From Aldehydirespirator sp965116965 (GTDB taxonomy: Bacteria > Actinomycetota > Acidimicrobiia > Acidimicrobiales > Aldehydirespiratoraceae), in assembly GCA_965116965.1 (NCBI GenBank), contig OZ220743.1, positions 1,302,001 to 1,366,000 on the forward strand: 64,000 nt of DNA, given 5' to 3'. Positions 17,494 to 25,431 of the stretch are shown here, in pieces. Made by a program: the position numbers and the translations under genes. Each line of letters starts with the position of its first letter. Within the stretch, counting starts at the first letter, position 1. Under the pieces are notes generated by a model. That model did no database searches and was not told where the DNA came from. It was given only the letters and a program-made list of their open reading frames with translations.

Positions 17494-18252
17494 GACCAGC
17501 GGCCAGGGCCAGCGGTGGCCGTGGCCGTCGGAGGGGAACCGGCCCGCGGCCAGCAGGGCCTCGGTGCGGGCCAGCGTGGCGTCCCGCTCCTCGGCGGTGA
17601 GCGCCGCGGCCAGGCGCTCGGGTAGGCCGGCGTCCAGCAGCGCCCGCAGGTCCCGGCCCACGTCGTCGGGCAGCGGCTCGCCGGCGAAGTCCCAGATCAC
17701 GGTGCGCAGCTTGAACTGGGAGTGGAACGACAGGCCGTTGTCGATGGCCCAGACGGTGCCGTCGGTGCCGAGCAGGCAGTGCCCCGACTTGCGGTCGGTG
17801 TTGTTGATCACGATGTCGAGCGCGCAGATGCGCTCCAGCTCGGGCCTGAGCCGCTCCTGTTCCACCAGCGTGAAGTAGTGCTCCTCGAAATGGGCGGGCG
17901 TGAACAGCTGGAGCGACCCCTCGTCGAGGGGCAGGTCGTCGCGCACCACCGTGGGGGGAACCATGTCCCACCCGAGCGCGGCGTCCATCCAGAACGCGCC
18001 GGCCTCGCGGTGGGCCAGGCCGGAGGGGAAGTCCCACAGCGGCCGCTCGCCCCGCACCGGCTTGTAGATGGCCTGGGCGTCGAGTCCCTCAAGGGTCACG
18101 TCCACCAAGAAAGTCGCGTTGGAGCTGTAGGGCATCCTTCCCCGCAGCTCCACCTCGCCGCCGGCCAGCAGGGCCAGGGCACGGGCAGTCTCGATCGGGG
18201 GGCGGTCCCGGATGGGGGACTGGCGCGACGTGTCGCCGGTGCCGCCCGCCAT
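17491..18252 (-). CDS. SCO1664 family protein (PI3/PI4-kinase-like fold)
   Basis: A 253-residue protein with features of the actinobacterial SCO1664 family. These include ELRGRMPYSSNATFLVDV, AIYKPVRGERPLWDFP (the nucleotide-contacting Lys), LDIVINNTDRKSGHCL (catalytic-loop-like NNTDR) and WAIDNGLSFH (metal-binding D/N). The family is distantly related to phosphatidylinositol kinases and HipA-like kinases; its substrate is unknown. In mycobacteria and streptomycetes it sits beside DUF3090 and a histidine phosphatase, exactly as here. I chose ATG 18252, which leaves 79 bp to the DUF3090 stop; an upstream ATG at 18414 would overlap DUF3090. The stop codon coincides with a mobile-element terminus. 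Confidence 0.88.
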   Translation of the reverse strand: MAGGTGDTSRQSPIRDRPPIETARALALLAGGEVELRGRMPYSSNATFLVDVTLEGLDAQAIYKPVRGERPLWDFPSGLAHREAGAFWMDAALGWDMVPPTVVRDDLPLDEGSLQLFTPAHFEEHYFTLVEQERLRPELERICALDIVINNTDRKSGHCLLGTDGTVWAIDNGLSFHSQFKLRTVIWDFAGEPLPDDVGRDLRALLDAGLPERLAAALTAEERDATLARTEALLAAGRFPSDGHGHRWPWPLV

Positions 18253-18331
18253 GGCTAGACACGAATTGGCAGCGGTGAGGTCCCTTTTGGGAGTGCTGGG
18301 CTGCCAATTCCGGTGGGGGCTGCGGGAGGCG

Positions 18332-18820
18332 TCAGTTGTGGCACGGGCACCAGTCTCCGTTGGACGGTTCCAGCGGCCGCAGGCAGAACGGGCACGGTGG
18401 CCGGCCGGCGGCAACCACGGCCCGGGCCCGGGTCACCAACGCTCTGACCTGGGGGCGGGTCAGAGCGAATCGAGCCGACGCTCCGGTGTCGTCGGGATCC
18501 TCGACCAACTCCTCGGCCACGAGGATCACCCGACCCTCCTCCTGGTCGTAGGCGATTCCCAGGGCGCCGATCGTCCACGCCTCCACCACCGGCTCGCGCA
18601 TGTCGACGTCGACGGGCGGGTCTGCTTCCTCGGCGTCGGGCAGTTCTCGCAGTACCCGCTCCAGGTACTCGGCCAGGGCGGCCGCCTGGCGCTTCTCGAA
18701 CTTGAGCGACACCAGCTCGCCCCCGGCCAGGCACTGCAGGTAGAAGACCCGCTCACCCTTGGGCCCGAGCGTGCCCACGGTGAGCATGTCGACCGCCTCG
18801 AAGTGGAACGACTCGCTCAC
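18332..18820 (-). CDS. DUF3090 family protein
   Basis: A 162-residue protein beginning MSESFHFEAVDMLTVGTLGP, a hallmark of the actinobacterial DUF3090 family. The C-terminus holds two Cys pairs (CPFCLRPLEPSNGDWCPCHN), a probable zinc knuckle. The molecular function is unknown. It is the middle gene of the conserved histidine phosphatase - DUF3090 - SCO1664 trio, transcribed leftward, and starts 22 bp after the phosphatase stop. Conservation of the trio suggests a shared pathway. Confidence 0.92.
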   Translation of the reverse strand: MSESFHFEAVDMLTVGTLGPKGERVFYLQCLAGGELVSLKFEKRQAAALAEYLERVLRELPDAEEADPPVDVDMREPVVEAWTIGALGIAYDQEEGRVILVAEELVEDPDDTGASARFALTRPQVRALVTRARAVVAAGRPPCPFCLRPLEPSNGDWCPCHN

Positions 18821-18842
18821 GGCAGAGGCAGAGGCCGAGCGC

Positions 18843-19523
18843 TCACGACGGCCGCAGCGACGCCAGATCGTCGCCGGTGTTGTTGACGGTCAGGAGGATC
18901 GGACCGGAGGGGTGGTAGGCGATGGAGGTCACCGAGCACGGCGAGATCACGATCCGCTGGAACAGGTCCAACGGCGTGCCGGCAGCGGAGGCCGCAACCG
19001 CTTTGATCACATCGGCGTGGGACACGGCCACCACGGTCTCGCCCGGGTGGCGGGCACAGATGGAGGCCACCGTGTCGAGGGCCCGGGCCTGCATCTCGGC
19101 GAACGACTCCCCACCGGGGAACCGGAACCCGCTCGGATGGCGCTGCACGGTGGTCCATTCCTTGCGCCGGCGCAGGTTCTGCAGCTTGCGACCCGTCCAC
19201 CGGCCGAAGTCGCACTCGACCAGCCCCGGGCTGCGTCTCACCCGCAGCTTGCAGGCTCGGGCTATGGGCGCCGCCGTCTCGACCGTGCGCTCCATGGGCG
19301 AGGCGTATACCGCCTTGACCCGGCCCAGTGCGGCCAAGCGATCGGCTACCCGGCTCGCTTGGGCTTCGCCCTCGGACGACAGGTGCAGTCCCGGCGCCCG
19401 GCCCGGCAGGACCGATCCCGTGGTCGGCGTCTGCCCGTGGCGCACGAACAGCACGACGGCGGCGGCCTCAGCGCCGGCCCTGGAAGCGGGCTTGGCCGGG
19501 GTGCGGGCAGATCTGGTGGCCAT
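18843..19523 (-). CDS. Histidine phosphatase family protein (MSMEG_4193-like)
   Basis: A 226-residue protein with VVLFVRHGQTPTTG (catalytic RHG), SPMERTVETA, the acid-base segment LVECDFGRWTG and VAVSHADVIKAV (second catalytic His). These place it in the phosphoglycerate mutase-like phosphatase superfamily. The context upstream of DUF3090 and SCO1664 matches the MSMEG_4193 subgroup, whose substrate is unsettled. The start at ATG 19523 gives an Ala/Arg-rich lead-in of about 25 residues, and slightly shorter starts are possible. It diverges from the uracil-DNA glycosylase gene, with 28 bp between the starts. Confidence 0.9.
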   Translation of the reverse strand: MATRSARTPAKPASRAGAEAAAVVLFVRHGQTPTTGSVLPGRAPGLHLSSEGEAQASRVADRLAALGRVKAVYASPMERTVETAAPIARACKLRVRRSPGLVECDFGRWTGRKLQNLRRRKEWTTVQRHPSGFRFPGGESFAEMQARALDTVASICARHPGETVVAVSHADVIKAVAASAAGTPLDLFQRIVISPCSVTSIAYHPSGPILLTVNNTGDDLASLRPS

Positions 19524-19551
19524 GGTGCAGGCCAACGTAGCCTGATCGTTC

Positions 19552-20232
19552 GTGGAGTCCCCCGGCTCTCGTCGCGTCCTTGCCGAGGTGGCCTCGGAGG
19601 TGACCTCGTGCCGGACGTGCCCACGGCTGGTGGAGTGGCGCGAGCAGGTCGGGCGCACCAAGCGGGCCGCATACCGTGACGACGAGTACTGGGCCCGGGG
19701 CGTGCCCGGGTTCGGCGACCCCGACGCCCGCCTGCTGGTGGTCGGACTGGCGCCCGCGGCCCACGGGGCCAACCGCACCGGCCGGATGTTCACCGGCGAC
19801 CGCTCCGGGGACTGGCTGTACCGGGCCCTGCACCGCGCCGGCTACGCCAGCCAGGCCCATTCGACCCATCCCGGTGACGGGCTGGTCCTCACCGGAGCAT
19901 GGGTCACGGCGCCGGTCAAGTGCGCGCCTCCCGACAACAAGCCCACACCCGTCGAACGCGATGCTTGCATGCCGTTCATGAGGCGCGAACTGGCCGCGCT
20001 CGGTTCGGTGACGGTAGTGGTGGTGCTGGGCGGCTTCGCTCACCAAGTTGTGTGGCGCGAACTCGGATCAGGTCCACGACCTCGCTTCGCTCATGGCGTG
20101 GAGGCCCCCTTGCCCGGTGACCGGACGCTGCTGTGCAGCTACCACCCCAGCCAGCAGAACACCTTCACCGGCCGCCTCACCGGGCCCATGCTCGACGCTG
20201 TGTTCACCAGAGCGCGGGAACTGAGTAGCTGA
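19552..20232 (+). CDS. udgB: Type 5 uracil-DNA glycosylase (UdgB-like, Fe-S)
   Basis: A 226-residue protein. CRTCPRL (Cys20, Cys23) and two later cysteines (VKCAPP; RDACMPF) are positioned to hold the [4Fe-4S] cluster of family 4/5 UDGs. Motif 1 is VVGLAPAAHGANRTGRMFTG; the A-H-G form in place of the usual acidic residue marks family 5 rather than family 4. Motif 2 is CSYHPSQQNTFTGR. It would excise uracil and some deaminated purines from DNA. The GTG start at 19552 lies in a short divergent promoter shared with the phosphatase. Confidence 0.92.
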   Translation: MESPGSRRVLAEVASEVTSCRTCPRLVEWREQVGRTKRAAYRDDEYWARGVPGFGDPDARLLVVGLAPAAHGANRTGRMFTGDRSGDWLYRALHRAGYASQAHSTHPGDGLVLTGAWVTAPVKCAPPDNKPTPVERDACMPFMRRELAALGSVTVVVVLGGFAHQVVWRELGSGPRPRFAHGVEAPLPGDRTLLCSYHPSQQNTFTGRLTGPMLDAVFTRARELSS

Positions 20233-20284
20233 CCTCACCCGGTAGCCTCGGACCCGCTATGCGCATACGCCTTCGTCCTGTCCC

Positions 20285-20385
20285 AGAGGCCGAGCGGATA
20301 GGTGACGATTCGTGATGACTGCGACGAGGCGCACAGCGAGGCCGTGGCCCGAGCGGCCCGTGAGCGCAGCGAACAAGAGTGGGAG
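20285..20385 (+). repeat. Two-part intergenic repeat, copy 4
   Basis: Left module AGAGGCCGAGCGGATAGG at 20285, a spacer of about 35 bp, then GCGAGGCCGTGGCCCGAGCG and the GTGAGCGCAGCGAACAAGAG core ending at about 20380. It stops 14 bases before the ATG of the next lipoprotein gene, and its last bases (GTGGGAG) may act as the ribosome-binding site. Confidence 0.8.
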
Positions 20386-20398
20386 CGACGCCGCTGCG

Positions 20399-20809
20399 AT
20401 GCGACGGGCTCGCACCTTCCCACGCATTATCTGGCTCCTTGCCGCGGCTGCCGTGCTGGTGGTGTCGGGATGCGGAAACAGCGCCGATCCGGACACTTGG
20501 GACGAGGCCGAGCAGGACGAACGCTTCGTTGACGAGGAGTTTGGGGCCAAGTCCGCGGTTGAGCACAACTTCATCGCCTCGTGCATGGAGGCCAACACCG
20601 AGAACCTCACCGAAGCAGAGGCCCGGGTGCTGTGCGGATGCTCCTTCGACGGGCTGCGCCAGAACCTGACGCTCAAGGAGTTCCAGTCCCTCGACAAGGC
20701 CCTGCGAGAGAACCCAAACCCGAGCGACCTGGACGAAGAGCCCGAGGACCTGTGGGACGACATCGCGGAAGATATCTTCGAGGGATGCGCCCGCAGGGTC
20801 GACGCCTGA
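20399..20809 (+). CDS. Small lipoprotein of unknown function
   Basis: A 136-residue protein. The signal peptide ends VLVVSGC (lipobox Cys near residue 23), followed by an acidic tether (ADPDTWDEAEQDERFVDEEF) and a helical domain with four cysteines (ASCMEAN, VLCGCS, EGCARR). These may form disulfides outside the membrane. I recognise no family. I chose ATG 20399, because the longer in-frame ATG at 20312 would translate the dispersed intergenic repeat. The amidohydrolase gene follows 49 bp downstream. Confidence 0.7.
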   Translation: MRRARTFPRIIWLLAAAAVLVVSGCGNSADPDTWDEAEQDERFVDEEFGAKSAVEHNFIASCMEANTENLTEAEARVLCGCSFDGLRQNLTLKEFQSLDKALRENPNPSDLDEEPEDLWDDIAEDIFEGCARRVDA

Positions 20810-20858
20810 GGCGGCCTATCGAGGCACGGCGTTGGTACCCGAGCCGGAGGCCCAAACA

Positions 20859-22082
20859 GTGACACCCACCCCCGCCGTAGAGGAGCTGCCGCTCATCATC
20901 TCCGTTGACGACCACGTCATGGAGCCCAAGGACCTGTGGCAGCAGCAGCTCCCCCCGTCGATGCGGGCACGGGGCCCCCGGGTCGTCCAGGAGAAGGTGA
21001 GGCTGCACTTCACCGGCGGCCACTACGGCTTCGAGCGCAACGACCCCGACGGCCAGTGGTGCGATGTGTGGCTGTTCGAGGACAGCGTGACCCCCACCGG
21101 CCTGCTGCACGGCCCCGCGGGAATGCCTCGGGAGGAGCAGCGCAACGTGGCCGCCCGTTACGAGGACCTCCGGCCCGGCACCTACGAGCAGACCGCCCGG
21201 CTGGCCGACATGGACGTCAACCATGTGGAGGCGGCCATCAACTTTCCCAACATCTTTCCCCGGTTCTGCGGCCAGGGGTTCCTCGAGCGCGACGACAAGG
21301 AACTCGCGGCCGAGTGCCTGCGCATCTACAACGACTGGATGATCGACGACTGGGGCGGGGGCGCGGGGCGGGGCCGGCTGATTCCGCTGGCCCTGCTGCC
21401 GCTGTGGGACGCCGAGATGGCCGCGGCCGAGGTGCGGCGCTGCGCGGCCAAGGGCTGCTTCGCGGTGGCCTTCTCCGAGAACCCGTCCAAGCTGGGCCTG
21501 CCCTCGATGTACACCGGCGAGTGGGATCCGGTGTGGCAGGCCTGCGAGGAGTCCGACACCACGGTGTCGATGCACATCGGCTCGTCGTCGTCGATGCCGT
21601 CCACCTCGGCCGACGCACCGCTGGCCACATCGATGTCGCTGTATGCCCAGAACGCCGAGGGCTCGATGGTCGACTGGGTGTTCTCGGGCACGCTCCAGCG
21701 GTTCTCCGAGATCAAGATCACCTACGCCGAGAGCCAGGTGGGCTGGATGCCGTTCCAGGTGGAGCGGATGGACTCGGTGTTCAAGGAGGGCCGGGGCGGC
21801 GTCGGCGGCGACGGCCCGCTGCCGAGCGAGATCGTGCAGGGCCGGGTGTTCGGCTGCATCTTCGACGACCTGGTCGGGCTCAAGCAGCGCCACGAGGTGG
21901 GGATCGACCAGATCCTGTTCGAGACCGACTATCCCCATTCCGACGGCACCTTCCCCCACTCCCGCAAGGTGGCCCACTCGATGTTCGCCGCGGTCGGCAT
22001 GGACGCGGGCGAGTGCTACAAGGTGCTGCGGGGCAACGCCATCAACGCCTACGGGCTGCACCGTTTCGGTATCCACGAGTAG
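20859..22082 (+). CDS. Amidohydrolase family (amidohydrolase 2) protein
   Basis: A 407-residue TIM-barrel protein. It opens with ISVDDHVMEPKDLW, the D-x-H metal site of the amidohydrolase-2 (ACMSD-like) family. Further on are VSMHIGSSSSMPSTS (conserved His) and LFETDYPHSDGTFPHSRKV (the terminal Asp with the conserved DYPH). Such enzymes hydrolyse or decarboxylate cyclic or aromatic metabolites, using one divalent metal. The substrate is not predictable here. GTG 20859 follows CGGAGG by 8 bases and is preferred over TTG 20832. Confidence 0.88.
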   Translation: MTPTPAVEELPLIISVDDHVMEPKDLWQQQLPPSMRARGPRVVQEKVRLHFTGGHYGFERNDPDGQWCDVWLFEDSVTPTGLLHGPAGMPREEQRNVAARYEDLRPGTYEQTARLADMDVNHVEAAINFPNIFPRFCGQGFLERDDKELAAECLRIYNDWMIDDWGGGAGRGRLIPLALLPLWDAEMAAAEVRRCAAKGCFAVAFSENPSKLGLPSMYTGEWDPVWQACEESDTTVSMHIGSSSSMPSTSADAPLATSMSLYAQNAEGSMVDWVFSGTLQRFSEIKITYAESQVGWMPFQVERMDSVFKEGRGGVGGDGPLPSEIVQGRVFGCIFDDLVGLKQRHEVGIDQILFETDYPHSDGTFPHSRKVAHSMFAAVGMDAGECYKVLRGNAINAYGLHRFGIHE

Positions 22083-22164
22083 CGGACTCACCGCCGCGAG
22101 ACTGCGGGGGAGTGTCGCGCACGAACGAGAGGCGGGTGGGGCGCGGCACGCCGGAAGCGACCGG

Positions 22165-22260
22165 AGGCCGAGCGGACAGGGGCAGCCCATGAGGATCTTC
22201 GCCAAACGCCGAGCGAGGCCGTGGCCCGAGCGGCCCGTGAGCGGAGCGAACAAGAGCGGA
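22165..22260 (+). repeat. Two-part intergenic repeat, copy 5
   Basis: Left module AGGCCGAGCGGACAGG at 22165, spacer, then GCGAGGCCGTGGCCCGAGCG and the core GTGAGCGGAGCGAACAAGAG ending at 22260. It lies 20 bp before the start of the SerA-like gene. Confidence 0.8.
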
Positions 22261-22279
22261 AGCGACCGGGAGGTGTCCG

Positions 22280-23239
22280 ATGCCTGAGCGACACAAGGTG
22301 CTGGTGGCCGATCCGCTGGGGGCAGCCGGTGCCGACCGCCTGCGGGCCGCTCCCGGCGTCGAGGCCGTTTTCGCGGACGGTCAGAGCCGGGTCGAGCTGT
22401 TGGAGTCGGTGGGCGACGCGGCCGCCCTGATCGTTCGCAGCGGCACGCAGGCCGACGCCGAGCTGATCGCGGCGGGGACAAGCCTGCGGGTAATCGGCCG
22501 TGCCGGGGTGGGCGTCGACAACATCGATCTGACTGCGGCGGCCGAGCGGGGCATCGCTGTGGTCAACACTCCCGAGGCCAACACCCTGGCCGCGGCCGAG
22601 CACGCCTTCGCGCTGATGCTGGCCACGGCCCGGCGCATCACCGAGGCCCACAACTCTCTGGCTGGAGGCGGCTGGGACCGCAAGCGGTACGTCGGCGTGC
22701 AGCTGGCCGGGGCCACGCTCGGCCTGGTCGGCTTCGGCCGCATCGGGCGGGCCGTGGGCCACCGGGCGCTCGCCTTTGAGATGGCCGTGCTGACCACCGA
22801 TCCGTACATACCGTCCGAGGTGGCCACCGAGCACGGGGCCAGGATGGTGGAGCTGCCGGAACTGCTGGCCGCCTCCGACTTCGTGAGCCTCCACGCCGTG
22901 GCCCAGGAGGACGGCTCCGCGCTGCTCGACGAGGCCGCGCTCGCGACCATCAAGCCGGGCGCCATCATCGTGAACGCGGCCCGGGGCAGCCTCATCGACT
23001 CTGCGGCGGCCCGGGCTGCCCTCGATGACGGCCGCCTCGGAGGGTTGGGTCTCGATGTGTACGACACCGAGCCCCCACCGGCCGACCACCCCTTGATCGG
23101 TCACCCCAGGGTCGTCCACACCCCCCATCTAGGGGCCAGCACCGGGGCGGCCCAGCGCGACGTGTCGGTCCAGGTGGTCGCAAAGGTCCTAGCCGCCCTC
23201 AAAGGCGAACCAGTGGAGACCGTGCCGCTACCGGTATGA
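22280..23239 (+). CDS. serA: D-2-hydroxyacid dehydrogenase, phosphoglycerate dehydrogenase type
   Basis: A 319-residue protein with GLVGFGRIGRAVG (NAD-binding GxGxxG), VIGRAGVGVDNID, NAARGSLID with the catalytic Arg region, the Glu in GLDVYDTEPP and the catalytic His in TPHLGAST. It covers only the substrate- and NAD-binding domains, like short phosphoglycerate dehydrogenases without a C-terminal ACT or ASB domain. It probably oxidises 3-phosphoglycerate for serine synthesis, though a glyoxylate or hydroxypyruvate reductase cannot be excluded. ATG 22280 follows GGGAGG. The TGA stop (23237-23239) is also the first half of a perfect inverted repeat. Confidence 0.85.
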   Translation: MPERHKVLVADPLGAAGADRLRAAPGVEAVFADGQSRVELLESVGDAAALIVRSGTQADAELIAAGTSLRVIGRAGVGVDNIDLTAAAERGIAVVNTPEANTLAAAEHAFALMLATARRITEAHNSLAGGGWDRKRYVGVQLAGATLGLVGFGRIGRAVGHRALAFEMAVLTTDPYIPSEVATEHGARMVELPELLAASDFVSLHAVAQEDGSALLDEAALATIKPGAIIVNAARGSLIDSAAARAALDDGRLGGLGLDVYDTEPPPADHPLIGHPRVVHTPHLGASTGAAQRDVSVQVVAKVLAALKGEPVETVPLPV

Positions 23240-23253
23240 TTGCATTGCAATCA
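23237..23253. promoter_or_regulatory. Inverted repeat TGATTGCA-T-TGCAATCA, likely toxin-antitoxin operator
   Basis: A perfect 8+1+8 inverted repeat located 33 bp before the antitoxin start and overlapping the serA stop codon. Ribbon-helix-helix antitoxins of the FitA class repress their own promoter by binding such dyads. The assignment as operator is inferred from position and symmetry. Confidence 0.6.
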
Positions 23254-23285
23254 CTGGCTTATGGATCGGTTACCAGGGGGCAATC

Positions 23286-23528
23286 ATGGCGAGCATCACC
23301 ATCCGCAACCTTGATAACGACGTCAAGGCTCGCCTGCGGGTGCGAGCGGCCGGACACGGTCGGTCGATGGAGGAGGAGGCCCGCTTGATCCTCCGCGAGG
23401 CGGTTGAGAGCGGTGCAGGTCCCGTCGACCTTGCCGCGGCCATTCGCAGCCGGTTCTCGCCCCTCGGCGGCGTCGACCTGGAGTTGCCGGAGCGCGAGCC
23501 CGTGAGAGAACCGCCCCGCCTCGGCTAG
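23286..23528 (+). CDS. FitA-like ribbon-helix-helix antitoxin
   Basis: An 80-residue protein. The N-terminus ASITIRNLDNDVKARLRVRA gives the beta strand and helix of a ribbon-helix-helix DNA-binding fold. It is followed by GRSMEEEARLILREAV, typical of FitA/VagC-type antitoxins, and then a C-terminal tail rich in charged residues that would wrap the toxin. It would neutralise the PIN toxin encoded 9 bp downstream and repress the operon through the dyad at 23237-23253. Confidence 0.88.
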   Translation: MASITIRNLDNDVKARLRVRAAGHGRSMEEEARLILREAVESGAGPVDLAAAIRSRFSPLGGVDLELPEREPVREPPRLG

Positions 23529-23537
23529 GCGGTTGCG

Positions 23538-23966
23538 ATGATCGTCCTCGACACCAACGTCGTCTCGGAACTGATGCGCCCGGTTCCCGAACCGTCGGTC
23601 GAGGCGTGGATCGCAGACCGCGACGGGGCCTCGCTGTTCCTGACCGCAGTGAGCGAGGCGGAGCTTCGGTACGGCGTAGCCGCAATGCCTGTGGGCCGGC
23701 GACGGGACCTGCTCAGTGCCGCGCTGGACGCCATGCTCCTCAACGACTTCGCCGGCCGCGTCCTGCCGTTCGACAGCGCCGCCGCGCAGGCATACGCGAC
23801 GATCGCCGCCGAACGGCGCGCCGCGGGACGGCCCGCCGGCCAATCCGACGCCCAGATCGCTGCCATCGCGCGCTGTCGTTCCATGGCGATGGCCACCCGC
23901 AACCTGGCCGACTTCGAAGGCATGGGAGTCGAGTTGATTGATCCGTGGGCGGCGCCCGGGGGATGA
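23538..23966 (+). CDS. PIN-domain ribonuclease toxin (FitB/VapC family)
   Basis: A 142-residue protein starting MIVLDTNVVSELMRPVPE, the first acidic residue of the PIN active site. It continues with AVSEAELRYGVAAMP (second acidic residue), QSDAQIAAIA (third) and ATRNLADFEGMGVELIDPW. The last motif is typical of FitB-like toxins. It would act as a Mg-dependent endoribonuclease, held inactive by the upstream antitoxin. All catalytic positions look intact, so the pair is probably functional. Confidence 0.92.
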   Translation: MIVLDTNVVSELMRPVPEPSVEAWIADRDGASLFLTAVSEAELRYGVAAMPVGRRRDLLSAALDAMLLNDFAGRVLPFDSAAAQAYATIAAERRAAGRPAGQSDAQIAAIARCRSMAMATRNLADFEGMGVELIDPWAAPGG

Positions 23967-24030
23967 CTGGCCGCTCCGCGTGAGTGGCCCACTACTGGCC
24001 GGTGCGTAGCACCTGTGCTCCAATTGTGGC

Positions 24031-24285
24031 ATGACCGAGGTGGCCTCTCGCGAGTTGCGCAACAGAACTCGCGCCCTGCTGGACCGTGTCGCTGGTGGCG
24101 AGCGCATAATTGTCACCGTGAACGGACGGCCCGTAGCCGAGTTGGCTCCGGTCGAGGGGAGGCCGCGGTGGATGGGCAGGGGCCGCTTCGTTCGCGATGT
24201 CCTGGCTCATCAAGCCGACGCAGGACTGGCCGCTGATCTGGCCTCACTGGCTGACGAGACAACCGACGACCTGCCGTGGCGCTGA
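24031..24285 (+). CDS. Phd/YefM family antitoxin (orphan)
   Basis: An 84-residue protein with the Phd/YefM N-terminal pattern EVASRELRNRTRALLDRVAG, IIVTVNGRPVAELAPVE and a C-terminal toxin-binding tail (FVRDVLAHQADAGLAADL). The DNA-binding domain looks intact. A cognate PIN toxin start codon overlaps its end, but only 19 toxin codons remain (see 24276-24335), so this is an antitoxin without a working partner in cis. It could still repress related operons or protect against a toxin on incoming DNA. Confidence 0.86.
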   Translation: MTEVASRELRNRTRALLDRVAGGERIIVTVNGRPVAELAPVEGRPRWMGRGRFVRDVLAHQADAGLAADLASLADETTDDLPWR

Positions 24286-24335
24286 GTCGCGGCCTCGCCG
24301 ACACGTCGATCTTCATCGCCTCATCGACGAGCTAG
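24276..24335 (+). pseudogene. Decapitated PIN-toxin remnant after the Phd antitoxin
   Basis: GTG 24276 overlaps the antitoxin stop in the arrangement usual for VapBC-type operons. It reads ALSRGLADTSIFIA, a classical PIN-domain N-terminus with its first Asp, then runs into SSTS and a TAG stop at 24333. The rest of the toxin (about 110 residues) is gone. The next gene begins at the base after the stop. Confidence 0.75.
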
Positions 24336-25421
24336 ATGTGGTCCGAGTCTGAGCGCTGTCCCGGGCGCTGGCACGGTTGGCTCGCACCGATTGCAGTAGC
24401 AGTAGCGCTGGTTGTCGCAGCCGGTTGCGGACCGCCAGCGGGCTCGCCGCCGGGTGAGGACACTGCGCCCGCAGCGCCGGACCCGGTTGCCGAGTTTGAA
24501 CCCGCTCCCGTCTCGCCGACGAGCCCAGAGTCCGAACCGTTGGGCACAGCGCCGGCACCGGAGGTATCGGTTCCCGACGTGTCGGTGCCGACGACATCTG
24601 TGGCTGCGGTCGCGGCTCCTGAGGTGTCGGTGCCGGAGGTCGCGGCTCCTGAGGTGTCGGTACCCGAGTTGTCTGTGCCTGAGGTGTCGATACCAGACGT
24701 GGTGCTGCCGGTGGCGGCCGAGCACGGCTCGGGCTATGACCGTGACGACTGGGGACCACACAACAGCGACATCTGCCGCGGGGCGGTCGGCTCAGCTGAC
24801 CCCTACACAGGCACTCCCATCGACACTTGCAACGTCGACCACGTGGTGGCCCTGCACGAGGCCCACGAGTCGGGCGGCTGGGACTGGCCTGCAAGCGCAA
24901 AGCGGCAGTTCAGCCAGGACCCCGACAACCACGTGGCGTCGCGGGCCTGTGTGAACCAGTCCAAGGGCGCCGACGACATATTCGAGTGGTCGAGCGCCGA
25001 CATCGCCTCGTCGTCGGCATGCGGCGGCGGGTACACAGTCACTGCTGCGGGACGCTGCTTCCTGGCGGTGACCACGGTGGCGGTCAAGTCGGAATGGGGC
25101 CTTGCCGTGGACCGGGCCGAGGCGGACGCCCTCGGTGCGACGCTTGCCAGGTGCGGCGATCAGGCGCCCGAAGTCTCGACCGTGCCTCCGGACACTTCGA
25201 CCACCACGGTGTCGCCGACCACCACTGCCGCCGTCACCGAGCGGTGCGTGATTGCCAACAAGACCGAGGCCCAGTACGACGCGGTGTCCGGCATCGGCGA
25301 GGTGCTCTCCGCCCGGCTGGCCGCGGCCCAGCCCTTCTCCAACCGAGCAGAGCTTGAAGCAGTGAGAGGCATCGGCCCGGCCAGATCCGAGGCCGTATGG
25401 TCACACTTCTGTGGCCCATAG
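24336..25421 (+). CDS. Secreted HNH/DUF1524-type nuclease lipoprotein with helix-hairpin-helix tail
   Basis: A 361-residue protein. The signal peptide ends VVAAGC (lipobox). A long Pro/Val/Ser linker (about residues 50-128, repeats of the kind VSVPEV) leads to a nuclease domain. Its signature is CNVDHVVALHEAHESGGWDW, a D-H-V motif like that of extracellular DUF1524/GmrSD-C nucleases, followed by DPDNHVASRACVNQSKG (HNH-like Asn). After a Thr-rich linker, the C-terminus carries two helix-hairpin-helix units (AVSGIGEVLSARL and AVRGIGPARSEAV), as in ComEA-like DNA binders. It is likely a surface-anchored DNase. No uptake genes are adjacent. Confidence 0.85.
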   Translation: MWSESERCPGRWHGWLAPIAVAVALVVAAGCGPPAGSPPGEDTAPAAPDPVAEFEPAPVSPTSPESEPLGTAPAPEVSVPDVSVPTTSVAAVAAPEVSVPEVAAPEVSVPELSVPEVSIPDVVLPVAAEHGSGYDRDDWGPHNSDICRGAVGSADPYTGTPIDTCNVDHVVALHEAHESGGWDWPASAKRQFSQDPDNHVASRACVNQSKGADDIFEWSSADIASSSACGGGYTVTAAGRCFLAVTTVAVKSEWGLAVDRAEADALGATLARCGDQAPEVSTVPPDTSTTTVSPTTTAAVTERCVIANKTEAQYDAVSGIGEVLSARLAAAQPFSNRAELEAVRGIGPARSEAVWSHFCGP

Positions 25422-25431
25422 GCCCGTTCGG

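Noticed and set aside
20673..22481. A 602-codon minus-strand frame opposite the amidohydrolase gene
   Set aside because: Antisense of a recognised gene, running into repeat DNA at one end; no motif.
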